This document shows, piece by piece, positions 23,771 to 34,147 of a stretch of 64,000 bases of DNA. Each line of letters opens with the position of its first letter. The first letter of the stretch is position 1. The DNA is from Paragyromitra xinjiangensis (taxonomy: Eukaryota; Ascomycota; Pezizomycetes; Pezizales; Discinaceae), in assembly GCA_038503065.1 (NCBI GenBank), contig JBCAMK010000002.1, positions 2,356,001-2,420,000 of the forward strand. The letters run 5' to 3'. Position numbers and translations under genes: made by a program. The notes under the pieces were generated by a model that saw only the letters and a list, made by a program, of their open reading frames with translations, was not told the DNA's origin and did not search any database.

Positions 23771-24135
23771 GACTTTGTTGTAATATTGGGGCACGTATGG
23801 AGGAATAGAAGGCTCTATTGCTTGCTTGCCAGAGGCGGGCATACGACCCCTATCTAAATAGCTCTCTCGAATACCTATCTCTCAATCATTTCTGACTCCG
23901 AAGCCACGCCCCGTATTAGGAAGCATCTCCAACAGACTTTGTTGGAAATATTGGGGCACGTTAGGAGGAAGGAAAGGCTCGATTGCTTATACTCTGAAGG
24001 CTGGCAGCGCCTCCAGTCTATATACTCGTGTAGGGCTCCTCGGGCTCCGTGTGCTCGGGTGCCTGCCTCTCATTAATCTCCGACCCTTGAAACCATGCCC
24101 AAACGACCTCATATTAAGAAGCTTTTCCAACAAAC
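23771..24135. mobile_element. Tandem dimer of a MITE-like fold-back element
   Basis: Two diverged units lie head to tail: about 23771-23937 and 23936-24135. Both start ACTTTGTTG.AA.ATTGGGGCACG and share blocks such as GGAGGAA..GAAAGGCTC.ATTGCTT. Each ends in CCAACA-type sequence complementary to its start: unit 2 starts TTTGTTGGAAA and ends TTTTCCAACAAA. No coding capacity. This fits a non-autonomous inverted-repeat transposon; the parent family is not identifiable here. Confidence 0.6.
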
Positions 24136-24333
24136 CTATTGTAAAATAGAGATCGAGACTTAAGTGATTGAAGGACAGCTCTAGTACAGGCCCGAATATA
24201 TAGACTCCTTGCTATTCAGTCCGCGCTTTCTAGAGCCTTCTACTTTGTTCTACGGTCTGAGCTCGATTTCTAGAAGACTATTTCACACAAGATCAAGAAG
24301 CAGATCTACTCAAAGAATGCTCTCTAGTGGGTA

Positions 24334-24486
24334 TCAAACAGGGAAGAAAAGAGTACACATAAGCATCCCTTTTTCCTTTGCCAGACAACCAAGCGCAAAA
24401 GCATCGTATCGATCAAACACCACAACATGATCTCCCCACCCATTCGCAGCCCCGATACATACAGAAGTATCAGTTTTGAAAGCCAT
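24334..24486 (-). other. Short unexplained ORF (50 aa) next to a tRNA gene
   Basis: A minus-strand ATG at 24486 opens 50 codons ending TGA at 24334. The translation (begins MAFKTDTSVCIGAANGWGDH) has balanced, protein-like composition rather than low complexity. It resembles the last exon of a larger gene, but upstream lies the tRNA gene and no matching exon was found. It could be a gene relic or chance. No function is assigned. Confidence 0.2.
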
Positions 24487-24516
24487 TATGCCAGCGTAAC
24501 AAAATTTAAAAGATAA

Positions 24517-24588
24517 TGGAGACGCGGGGAATCGAACCCCGGACCACCTCTATGCTAAAGAGGTATTATACCACTAAACCACATCCCC
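24517..24588 (-). tRNA. tRNA-Ala (anticodon AGC)
   Basis: The 72-nt sequence folds as a tRNA: acceptor stem GGGGATG/CGTCTCC with discriminator A, anticodon stem CCTCT/AGAGG around TTAGCAT (anticodon AGC, read as IGC for GCU Ala codons), and T arm CGGGG-TTCGATT-CCCCG. The D stem is weak. No intron. A T-run for Pol III termination follows (TTATCTTTT). An identical copy is at 31414-31485. Confidence 0.93.
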
Positions 24589-25473
24589 ATCTGCTAATCT
24601 GTCGTTAAACACATACAAAGCTCAATGTAAAAAATGACTCGTCACATCTGCTTTTGCAAATTTTTCATATGCAGCAAAAGCCGCCATGAATCTATACACC
24701 CCTATCCCTGTTAGGGCCTAAGAAACACTAGCGACGGGGCTTACACATTCAGAATTGATCGTGTACCCCAACGGACCGCCAAGATCTCCAGAAATGGAGT
24801 TTTGATGGGGCGGAATTACGATTAAATTCCCATTGCGAGTACAGTACAATCACCCTATAAGGGTTTTGATTATAAGAATATTCGCCTTATAAGAATATAG
24901 GTTCACCGCTCACGGGACTTCCAACACAGAGTCGAACCTCTTACGAGTGGTCATCCCGCTCACCCCCGTAAGGAACTTTGCCACCGAGGTTTCATTCTGG
25001 GTACCACCCCGTCCGTAAATGCTAGAATTTGAGTGAGAAAGCTGAAAGTAGCAAAGGTAGTAGAAAATATGAACGGGTCATTTCGTATTGTCAAGGCAGG
25101 GATTGGAACTGTCTGTGGGTGAGGGGCTCGAAGGTGCGAATATTCCTACGTAAACAAACACAGAGCCTAGCCAACGTAGAGGTACAGCGTCGGTAGTAAT
25201 GAGGAGGCTCTACTCTTTGGTCTATTCTAGACCCATTTATAGATCCATGTACTGCGAAGATGGATTAGCTGAATATAAAAGGTTCGGTGAAAATGTCAAT
25301 TGTGCGAGTGATCGTTCATGATGGAAATGATTCGAACGAAATTGTAATTTGACTCTCAAACGGTATTATAACTGCTTCACTTCAAAGAAACCATCCTAAA
25401 CATAGAAATGCCAGTTAACCCACCATAATGAATGACGCTATATACATGCATACCTTTCTCATACTCCCCCCAT
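24589..25473. other. Intergenic between tRNA-Ala and ETR1
   Basis: No gene is supported. The word TATAAGAATAT occurs twice at about 24867-24900, and ATCACTCG (reverse) is at 25305. The stretch is otherwise featureless. Confidence 0.4.
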
Positions 25474-26785
25474 CTACTCCTCAAAAACAAAGATCTGCTT
25501 CTTCCCTCCAAACGCCTGTCCACTTTTTTCAATCGCCTCCTTCAGCACCTCCTCTTTCGTATCGTTCTTCCATACAGTCTCCTCAATCGGCACGTCCTTG
25601 AACTCGCCAGACTTGATATACCCAAAGATCTCCTCAACCATAGCTTTCTTCTCATTCGGGTGTTTATCAGACCAAACAGAGACCCAAAAGCCATGTAGAT
25701 GGATATCATTGAAGATAAAAAGACCCGCAGGAACAGTAAGCGGCTGACGAGCCATAGCACCATAAGTCACAAGATGACCACCGTGGCTGCAGATAAAAGT
25801 CAGCTATACAGGAACAGAAGTTAAACTGAAAAAACCTACCCTAACTGTCGAACTAAATCTGTAGTCGCCTTCCCACCAACACAGTTCAACCCTAACTTCG
25901 CACCCTTTCCCCCAGTCTTCTCCTTCACCACCCCTCTAAACCCTTTATCAGCCAGCTCCTCCTCCGTGACCACCCAATCCGCTCCCAACCCCTTCAACTC
26001 CTCTTTCAGCTCCTCCACACCAGGTCGGTTCCGAATAACATTGATACTCTTATACCCCCACAAACGACCCAACTGTATCGCACTCCTACCTACACCCGAA
26101 TTGGCACCATTCTGGATGAACCAGTCGCCCTTCTCCATATGCGCGAAATCTTTTAGCATACGGTACGCCGTACACGGGTTCACGGAGATTGTAGCAGCTT
26201 GGATCGGCGTGATGGATGGATCAGACGGGATCTTTAGCAGTGCTGAAGACGTCGCAGAGGCATGTGTACGCCAGGTACCGAAACCTGTGTTACGCATGAT
26301 TGCACGGTCGCCTGGACTGAAACCATGGACATTGGAGCCGGTGGAGAGGATTTCGACGACACCTTCGTTGCCGGCAACGGCGGAGGGTTGGTGGGTTCCG
26401 AGAGCGCTTGTGAATGGGGGTTTGGAGGGGTAGACGCCTTCGATCTAGGGTTTGTTAGTGGGGGTGAGTTGCAAGGTGGATGGGGTGGATGGGGTGGACC
26501 TGGTTGATGTCGGCGGGGTTGATGGGGGAGGCGAGGAATTTAACAGTGATTTCTTCGCCGTGAGCGGGTGAGATGGAGTGGGAATGGAGGCTTTGGAGTG
26601 TTAGTATGGGGGTTTCGGCGGTTTGAGAGGGTGGGCTACCTGAGGACTTCTTTTGGAGGGCCGTATTTGGAGTAGACGAGGGCTTTTGCTTGGGTGTAGC
26701 CGAAGGTCGTGATGTATCGTCTGCTTGCGGCTATGGGGGAGCTGCGTAGAGGAGCAAACAGGGTGTGTTTTAGAGTATAGTTCAT
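25474..26785 (-). CDS. ETR1: Mitochondrial trans-2-enoyl-thioester reductase
   Basis: Four exons: 26785-26640, 26590-26500, 26444-25840 and 25786-25474, giving 384 aa. The N-terminus MNYTLKHTLFAPLRSSPIAASRRY is a good mitochondrial presequence. The rest is an MDR-fold reductase of the MECR/Etr1 type: ALVYSKYGPPKEV, then the substrate-loop region SPINPADINQIEGVYPSKP. NAD(P)H binding is shown by WFIQNGANSGVGRSAIQLGR, and LNCVGGKAT and GHLVTYGAMARQP follow. It catalyses the last step of mitochondrial type II fatty-acid synthesis, needed for lipoate and respiration. Intron 2 starts with a weak donor, GTCCAC, inside a short tandem repeat. Confidence 0.94.
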
Positions 26786-27134
26786 TCTTAGAGAATTAGA
26801 ATCAGAGAATTGGGTATCTATTGAATTGGTGAGGAGAATTGGTGTTTTATTTCTGAATAGTTAGAGAGCACTGATTGATTAATTATCGAAATCCACACCC
26901 GATAAAGCTCGGACCGAAGGAGAATCTCATAATTCGGTTGGTGGGGCGTTTTGATAGTTACACACGCTAGACGTCATTGGTGGAACGGATGAGTTGGCGG
27001 AATATTCTTTGCGGCTCTTCTTCCCCCTTCACTTCTCCACTTGGCTCTCCCCCTCCCAGTTCATCTCTCCTCTCCTCTCTCCATTCGCTCCCACTCAATC
27101 AATTCAATCAAATCACTCCTGCATCACATACATC
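26786..27134. promoter_or_regulatory. Divergent promoter of ETR1 and the Mcp1-like gene
   Basis: A 349-bp head-to-head gap. The right half (27015-27130) is rich in CT on the + strand, as expected of the 5' leader of the plus-strand gene. No specific site is assigned. Confidence 0.45.
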
Positions 27135-28155
27135 ATGTACCGCCGATCTCCCCGCATCCCCGAGGACGACGAAATCTCGCTCATCTCAATGCAGGAACTT
27201 GCCCCAACACCTATCGAAGACGACGAATACCTAGAGTCCACCCTTCAATCCCTACATCTACCAGGAAGGCAATCAGCCGACCTCTCAGCCTCCACCCATT
27301 CCACAATCTCTCAAAGCGGCTCTTCCCCACGCAGTCTCTCTTTCTGGCGTCAGTAGCCCCCCCTTCGACACCCCCGGACGGTGACGGTACTAAAGAGAAG
27401 TAGTTGCCCGAACCCAAAAATATTCTTCTTATGCATTCACATCCTTCCTCGGTATCCATGCTACCACCGTCTCCCTCACCCCTCTAATCTTCGGTCTCGA
27501 CTCGGGTAATTCCTCGCTACTCCTCGCACGAACTTACTTCTACCAATCACATCCATACGTCGAGTCGCTTTTAATTCCTGGATCCCTCCTCTTGCATATT
27601 GGTAGTGGTCTGGGTTTGCGCGCATACAGGCACTATCAGCAGCGAAAACGCTACGGTGGGCGCCCGCCAGCAGCAGTGTCTCAATGGCGCTGGCGGAATT
27701 TCTCGACGGCGAGCTTAGTAGGGTGGATAGTAGTGCCGTTTGTGGCGGCACATACGGGACTGTTGAGGGTGATACCGTTGATGGTCGATGGCGGGAGTCA
27801 TGAGGTGACGCTGGAATACCTAGGGCACGGTTTCAGTCTTGGGAAATGGGGGTGGTGGATTGGAACTGGGTTTTATACGGTTATGGTGGGGTTGGTGTCA
27901 TACCATGTGGTTTTTGGTGAGTCAAGCGGTTGTGACGAGTTTCGGGGCTGAGCTGACTTCCGTTGGCGGGTAGGTTGGGCAAAGTACCTCAAGATTGATC
28001 AGAGAAAACGACGGTTGACTGCGGCGACGGCAACTGCGGTAGCTGGAGCTTGGCTTTCGGGGTTGTTTGTGGTTGCGAAATCAGGTCCAGTTAGAGGATA
28101 CCTGGGGAGGCATTACGACCATCTCTACAATGTTTTCCTTTTGAGGACGGCGTAG
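27135..28155 (+). CDS. Mcp1-like mitochondrial outer-membrane protein (DUF1691 type)
   Basis: Three exons: 27135-27348, 27404-27916 and 27974-28155, giving 302 aa. The first 75 residues are acidic, Ser-rich and probably cytosolic (YRRSPRIPEDDEISLISM). The rest carries four to five hydrophobic segments with the family pattern SLLLHIGSGLGLRAYRH followed by QQRKRYGG, then ASLVGWIVVPFVAAHTGLLR. Family knowledge: yeast Mcp1 recruits the lipid-transfer protein Vps13 to mitochondria and suppresses ERMES defects. Membership is judged from this motif and membrane topology, so the specific role is inference. Confidence 0.75.
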
Positions 28156-28392
28156 ATTTTTGCTTCGAGTGACAGAAGAATATTGGGGGAACTTTTTTCG
28201 GCGTTGGATGCATGATAGCGGCGGAGGAAAAGTGTAGCATTTCCAAAAGCGGGCGCAAATGATTTCATGGCTTTTAACAACCGTCTAGACGGTACATATT
28301 ACACACTAGTATTTGTACAAGCGCAGCATGGAAAAGATAACGATACCACCACTGCTGAATATATTCTCCTCTCGAACATTTCTTGCCCACTC

Positions 28393-29028
28393 CTAATCTG
28401 TAGGCCTTGCTGGATCATATCTTTCGTATCCTTCGTCCTCTGTATCGCTCTCGTCCAATTCTCCACCGTCCGCCTTCCCTCCTGCTGTTGCCTCCTCTCC
28501 TGCCAAAAAAGCCTTCTTGAACCCACCCCCGGAAGGTACGCTCTTCTTCTCCACCTCAACCTCCCCGCCCCCGAATGCACTCTTAAAGCCACCTTTCTTG
28601 AAACCGCCGGTCTTCTTCTCATCAGCATTGAGCTTGAGTGGCTTGATAGTTATAACGCCAGCCTTCTCGTCCTGTCGCCGTTCACGCTCACGGCGCTTTT
28701 CCGCAGTTGAAGGATCACGCTGCATAGCTTTCATCTCTTGGAATCGCTGTCATTCGCAGTCAGCTCCGCCTAGGGCATCAAGCAAGACAATGAGCAATAG
28801 AACCTTCTTGTGTTGATGATCATACGAGTTTTCATGTGCCTCGAATTCATTCATACGACTGTAGCCCTTACTACACAGCTCGCCTATTCCATTAGCTTCA
28901 CCGTAATCCCACTGTAGAAGGGAGTAAATACAATAGAACGACTTCCGCGCCAACACCGCACTCTCCGTCTTCGGGGGTGGAATCCCACCGGATCCCCGAC
29001 CGCCGCCTTCGCCTGTTAATCGTGACAT
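28393..29028 (-). CDS. C2H2 zinc-finger protein with basic/acidic tail
   Basis: Three exons: 29028-28932, 28883-28804 and 28746-28393, giving 176 aa. Splicing rebuilds one finger: FYCELCSKGYSRMNEFEAH followed by ENSYDHQHKKR (C-x2-C...H-x6-H), the form found in GPATCH8/ZNF804-like proteins. The N-terminus is Gly-rich and the C-terminal half has repeats of GGFKK..FKSAF / GGGFKKAF and an acidic end. Intron 1 is only 48 bp, a multiple of three, and free of stops, so unspliced RNA also translates through. Function unknown; relatives are linked to RNA processing. Confidence 0.8.
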
Positions 29029-29271
29029 TGTGGTTCTGTAGAGCTATACTGACGAGGTCGCAATAAGGCCGGAGGAGCGACATCCCCCCTGTCTGAGCCG
29101 CACCATTGAGACTTCTTGGCGGCAACGGATCCCACAGTGACTCCTCTTTTTTTTTTTTACTAAGACATTTCGAGTCGCCACTGCCATCTCCCCCACTACA
29201 AATACGATAGGAAGTCATCTCCATTGATCTCCATCTCATCACTAAAAACCGTCACTCTAAATCTCACCAAA
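29029..29271. promoter_or_regulatory. Bidirectional promoter, zinc-finger gene / eIF3g
   Basis: A 243-bp head-to-head gap between two start codons. It contains a T-run (29150-29159, which is A-run on the other strand). Shared regulation of the two genes is likely from the spacing alone. Confidence 0.5.
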
Positions 29272-30244
29272 ATGCCAGATACATCGTAGGCCCTCTCTCC
29301 ACAATATAGAAACCCACAGCTAACCCCACCTAGAAGAGCCAACTGGGCAGACGACGAAGAGTTCGACGACCCCTCCGTCCTCCCGCCACAGCAAGTAATC
29401 TCCAACGCAGATGGCACAAAAAGCATCATAACCTACCATTTCAACAACGCCGGCAAAAAGATCAAAACAACGCGCAAGATCCGCACCACCATCGTCAAAG
29501 AGCACGTAAACCCACGAGTAGCAGAACGCAAAGAATGGGCTAAATTCGGAGCCGAAAAAGGCCATCCCCGCGGCCCAGACCTTTCCACTACCAGCGTTGG
29601 TGAGAATATCGTGTTCCGTCCTTCGTCGAATTGGAAGAGCTCGAATAAGGAGGAGAATAAAGAGGAGGACTCACTGAGGGACCAGTTGAAGGATAAGAAG
29701 GTTGCTTGTCGTATCTGTAAGGGTGATCATTTCACTGCTCGTTGTCCGTTCAAGGATACGCTCCCGCCGCTCGACGATGTTGGTGCTTCCGCTGGAGCTG
29801 CGGATAATGGTGGCGCTGCGGAGGATATTGGTGGGTTGGGGATGACGAAGGGGAGCTATGTCGCGCCGCATCTACGTGGGAAAAAGGGCGCTGGGGAGAC
29901 TATGGGGGGTGGATTTAAGGACCGTGATGATCTTGCTACGCTGAGAGTTACGAACGTTTCGGAGCTTGCGGAGGAGAATGATCTACGTGATATGTTTGAA
30001 CGCTTCGGAAGGGTGACGAGGGTGTTTTTGGCGAAGGATAGAGATACCGGGAGGGCGAAGGGGTTTGCGTTCATTTCGTTTGCGGATAGGAGCGATGCTG
30101 CGAGAGCTTGTGAGAAGATGGATGGATGTGAGTATATTGATGCTTCTCCCCCCCTCTCTCTCCTTGTTAATGGTGCTGACTACGAGAATAGTCGGTTACA
30201 GTCATTTGATCTTGAGGGTCGAGTTTGCAAAGAAATCTGCTTGA
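29272..30244 (+). CDS. TIF35: Translation initiation factor eIF3 subunit G
   Basis: Three exons: 29272-29285, 29334-30127 and 30192-30244, giving 286 aa, the normal size. The N-terminal eIF3g region is visible ([18 protein letters not shown]), followed by a CCHC-type zinc knuckle in [18 protein letters not shown]. The C-terminal RRM has RNP2 LRVTNVSE and RNP1 [11 protein letters not shown], and closes with [13 protein letters not shown]. eIF3g binds eIF3i and supports scanning and reinitiation. Exon 1 encodes just 14 bases (MPDTS split), as in THG1. The last exon restores the RRM end; reading on past the 30127 donor would destroy it. Confidence 0.95.
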
Positions 30245-31084
30245 ATGTTATTTTTTTTCTTTCCTTACTGTCTTTCTCTCTATGTTGGGTAGCATCGGAC
30301 AATATGCTCAAAAATTTAAAAGTGTTTCACTCAGTTCTCTGGCCTAGAAGTTCAAACGGTAGGTCAAGTAGATTTCATTCCTCTCTCTACCCTACTCCCC
30401 ACTAAATACAAGCACGGATGTCAAATTACAACCCCTGCACTACACTTGCTGTTGGTTGCGCCGAAGATGTGCTGAGATCAACCATGCGATTTCCCGGCGA
30501 CGGGGACCAGCCCTGGAACTTGAACTTACCCGTGTCAAGTCGCGGGGCTGGTAAAGCATTACATTTACTCTAGATGATATCTTAGATTAGGTATAGAGCT
30601 AGAGGCCAGAGCGTTTTATCTAGTTGACAGCTACTAAGAGTTGGAGGCCATTTGAGCATAAGATTCTAGACGTCTCGGTCGTCGGGTCTTCCGGATTGGA
30701 GCTCTATTAGCTTCAGGGCTTTTCCATTACGCTATCAGCTATTCGTCACTCTCTACTTATTATCAACATAGTAGTAGTCTTTCAGTCGCTAGGTTAGACG
30801 ATCGGAATTATTTAACCTTCCTTTACTGGTTAGAACTTAACTAGAAATCTAAGACAGCTCATAACAGCAAGATCACACTATTAGGCCAATTCATTTCTCT
30901 ATAGCTCAATAAAGATCATTATTCATGATTAGAACCTAATAAAAGTTTGTTTATTGTAGATCATGCAAGGAAGTGATACCCGACTACCACCATTCATTCA
31001 CTTAGATAGGGGTTTGATCAAGCTCTGTTAATGATATCATTTAATTAAGGCCTAGCAATTGATATGGTTCCGCTAGCATAGAAG
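30245..31084. other. AT-rich intergenic DNA, no gene seen
   Basis: Rich in TAG/TAGA words and stops in all frames; compositionally unlike the flanking genes. This would fit decayed repeat DNA, possibly RIP-mutated, but the dinucleotide bias was not computed. Confidence 0.4.
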
Positions 31085-31284
31085 CTCTACAAGACACGGA
31101 AATGCATCAATTTACGACTTATCCACACAAAATCAGTGAAAAGGACACAAAATGATGCATTTACTGATGCATTTACAAACGACTTTCCTATAGAACCAAC
31201 TACACCTTTACAGACGACTTTCCCCTCGCAAAGATATATAGAGAGAATAATGCATTTCCTGATGCATTTCCATGTCTTGTAGAG
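31085..31284. mobile_element. MITE-like element with near-perfect 25-bp terminal inverted repeats
   Basis: The left end (31085-31109) and the reverse complement of the right end (31260-31284) match at 24 of 25 positions; both start CTCTACAAGACA.GGAAATGC. The word GATGCATTT recurs inside, as does AC(A/G)(A/G)ACGACTTTCC at about 31174 and 31212. Length is 200 bp with no coding capacity. No target-site duplication longer than 2 bp is clear. Confidence 0.7.
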
Positions 31285-31413
31285 AGGGGTAATGCAGTCC
31301 GCCCTACGCAAGAGTTGCAACGAAGCTTCTTTCTTGAACACGCGGCCTACGAGACCAAGTCGATGACAATTGTGATAGCATCTGGACCTCCTTACCTCAC
31401 GAAGGCAAAAAAA

Positions 31414-31485
31414 TGGAGACGCGGGGAATCGAACCCCGGACCACCTCTATGCTAAAGAGGTATTATACCACTAAACCACATCCCC
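31414..31485 (-). tRNA. tRNA-Ala (anticodon AGC), second identical copy
   Basis: The 72 nt are identical to 24517-24588, with the same acceptor stem, anticodon loop TTAGCAT and T arm. The flanks differ, so this is not a recent large duplication. A T7 run directly after the 3' end is the Pol III terminator. It lies about 130 bp from the inverted-repeat element at 31085-31284. Confidence 0.93.
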
Positions 31486-32508
31486 TGATGAGTACTCTTA
31501 GCTGATTAACTATTTCATCTATATCTATATGAGAAAGGATGTTCGGACGGATGGACGGAAACTAACAATTTTGCGCTACCTTTGAGCCCATTGAATCCTT
31601 CAAGGTGAATCTGTAATTATGACAAAGGATTCTACCTTCTAATTGAATTCAGGAAATCAATTGCGACCAATTGAGGTTAGGGTTATCTGCACCCCGCAAT
31701 TGCGACTTACCGTGATTTCTCACTTTAATCCCCTTAAGCGACTCCATGCATGTTGCAACAGTAGGGATATCCCCCGATGGTAGTCTCGTTTCTCCTTCTC
31801 GCTTGATGATCCCTGCTTTCCTGTCAGCCTGAGAGGATAAACACACCACACCCTCGTTTCAAATGCATCGTGAGAATCGAAGCACGGTGTTTACTTCACG
31901 ATACAGCTATTGCCAATTAAATTAAGAGCCTACCCTCGGTTAGACAGCCGATTTAGTGACATAGAACAATTTGACTCGGACCGATCCCGCTCAATTCCGT
32001 TGATTTCGCTACCCTTCCGGGCCGCTGGGGCCGGCACGAACCTACGATCCTTGCGCAATATGGTTCATCGTGAAGAAACCGCGATTTACGTGTCGTCAGT
32101 CGTCAGTACGAAAAAAGTATTTATTGAGTACGTTGGCTGCTCTTTCTCCAACCACCCTCTACTTTCATACTCCCCTACTGCCAGTATCAGCTCTCTAAGA
32201 TCAACCAGCAAAGCTCTGCTATGAGATGCACGAGTGAGTTCTTGTGACGCTGAATATGATAAAGGTGGGTGAAAGCTATCGTAGACTCTTGTGTGGTCTT
32301 GGTTGCGAGAGCTGTTCTTAGCGTCCTCAAAGCTCCGCGCGCAAGATGCTTAATCTGGAGGGAGAACCTTAATCTGACGTGCGCCCGCCTTTCAGATAAC
32401 ATCTCCCGATACCGTCATCTTCGTCCCGCTGTTACCCTTCCCATGGTTCTAGTAAAATTCACTCAAGATAACCCAACCCACAGACACCCCTCGAAACAGC
32501 AGTGAGCC
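31486..32508. other. Intergenic upstream of the Cys-rich F-box-like gene
   Basis: No gene is supported. A TTAGGGTTA telomere-like word is at 31677. The last 100 bases are CT/CA-rich and probably include the 5' leader of the next gene. Confidence 0.4.
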
Positions 32509-33204
32509 ATGTCGAGTCCAATTCAAAACACCGCCAGCACTGATAGCTCGCTTCCGGCGATTGCAATCACCACCGACCTAAAGCGTTTGACTCTCCACAA
32601 TCTCCTCAGTGTGTATCCTATCGTCACCTCCATTGTGAAGAACCTCAGCTTCAGGCAGCTTATCTCCCTCGCCCAAACCGACAAGGGTTGCTTTGCGTTC
32701 CTGCGTGGCGGAGGCTGGGGTGTGGATTTACGTCATTGGGACAATATCCGCTCGAATTGCTCAGAAGTTTGCGAATTCAGCGGCTACCACGACTATTTCG
32801 ACCCAATCAAGGCCATCAAGGCGTGCAATGATTGCAAGCATGGCGTTTGTGATGTTAGTCACTCCTCCCTCCCAAATTTGAGCATTAGCAGCTAACAGGC
32901 AACCTCGGTTGCTCTAAAGTACTGCATAGGACCAGCTGAATACCTTGGTGACGGCCGTCGTATCTTGTGCTCAAAGTGTGTCGAAAAACGTCTTGACCAT
33001 CCAAAGTACAAGGGCAAGACGGAGTTTCCTGGCTGCCTTTGTACCGATGGCCAGGATCCTTGGCTCTGTAGACTTTGCTGGAAAGTTAAGTACTTTGCAC
33101 GTTGGCATGGGCCAGCTGATATCTGCGTGGATTGCGGAACTAAGGTCGAGGATGTACAGAAGGAAGTTTCTGTGTGTGGTTGGTGCCAAGGCAAAACTTC
33201 GTAG
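32509..33204 (+). CDS. Cys-rich zinc-ribbon protein with F-box-like N-terminus
   Basis: Two exons: 32509-32853 and 32899-33204, giving 216 aa. Residues about 35-70 (LLSVYPIVTSIVKNLSFRQL and onward) look like an F-box helix bundle. Paired cysteines follow: CNDC, CSKC, CLC, CRLC, CVDC and CGWC, suggesting several zinc ribbons. Similar small fungal proteins of unknown function exist in many copies. The intron is 45 bp with branch GCTAACAG. If the F-box is real, the protein would be an SCF ubiquitin-ligase adaptor; this is inference. The ATG is the first in frame. Confidence 0.75.
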
Positions 33205-34147
33205 TAGGTGCATTCTTTGGGATGAGTTGGGAGGATTTGGGCGTCTGGACCGCGTGCAATTTTGCTAGATTCCATAGCACGGTGTTTTTCTTCTTCCTTT
33301 CTTTTTCCTTTTGGGTATCTGACCAACCATTTCTGTAACTGGGCACATAATTTCATCATGGGTTTTCTTGGGACAAATCGATATGTTCATTCTCTCGGTG
33401 TCAAACACCAGTTGTAGGCGTGAGTAACAAAAAGTAAGGAACCTCTTGTGTGAAATTCATGTTGCAAGATCCAGGACAATTCGCATGGCCTGATGAAACC
33501 CACTGTTAGTACTGAAACTAACTTCTTTATTATCTGTTCGGAGTTTTTCAGGACGCCAACCCCGATGACAAGGTTGAACACAAGTTAGCAGGTCAACCCC
33601 TAACAGGGTAGTGGATGGTGGGATACCTTTGAAATTTCTGGCAACTTTGGGCTTAAAAGCTGGTGAGAATCAACCAAGGAATATGTAGGGACCTGCAGAA
33701 AGCTCCAAGCTTCAAGTGAAGTCCATGACGCGGCCGGGTAATTATTTCATGCTTATTCTAGCCCATCTTCAATATCCTTTTTATTCAGCCATTCTGCTAC
33801 TATACACGGGGACATCTGAAATGCATCAAAACCCATGTGCAGCGGCAAAAGAAACCAAGACCGATACTATCCCACCCCATAAGTGCCTTACGCATATCTT
33901 CAATCCCACATTCTTTCCTTTTCCTTGTTTCGTTTAGCTGGCGCCGGGTAAGCTCAGCCCAAAACCAGGGAATCACCGGCACCACGAGATACCGTTTCTA
34001 AGGAATACTGGAAACCCCTCCTTCTGAAGAAGCTAACAGGTATGCACTTCACCTCAGCTCTATTCTCGTCAAAAGTTTCAGGAAATTGATGGCAAAGGGA
34101 AAACCTTGACTAGCTACAACGGAAGGACTTTTATCCCCAAATAGGAC
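33205..34147. other. Intergenic, no gene seen
   Basis: T-rich just after the stop codon (33285-33320), then mixed sequence. Short open frames lack protein-like features. Confidence 0.45.

Noticed and set aside
24921..25020. Possible tRNA-like GTTCGAC word
   Set aside because: No matching T stem, acceptor stem or anticodon arm could be folded.
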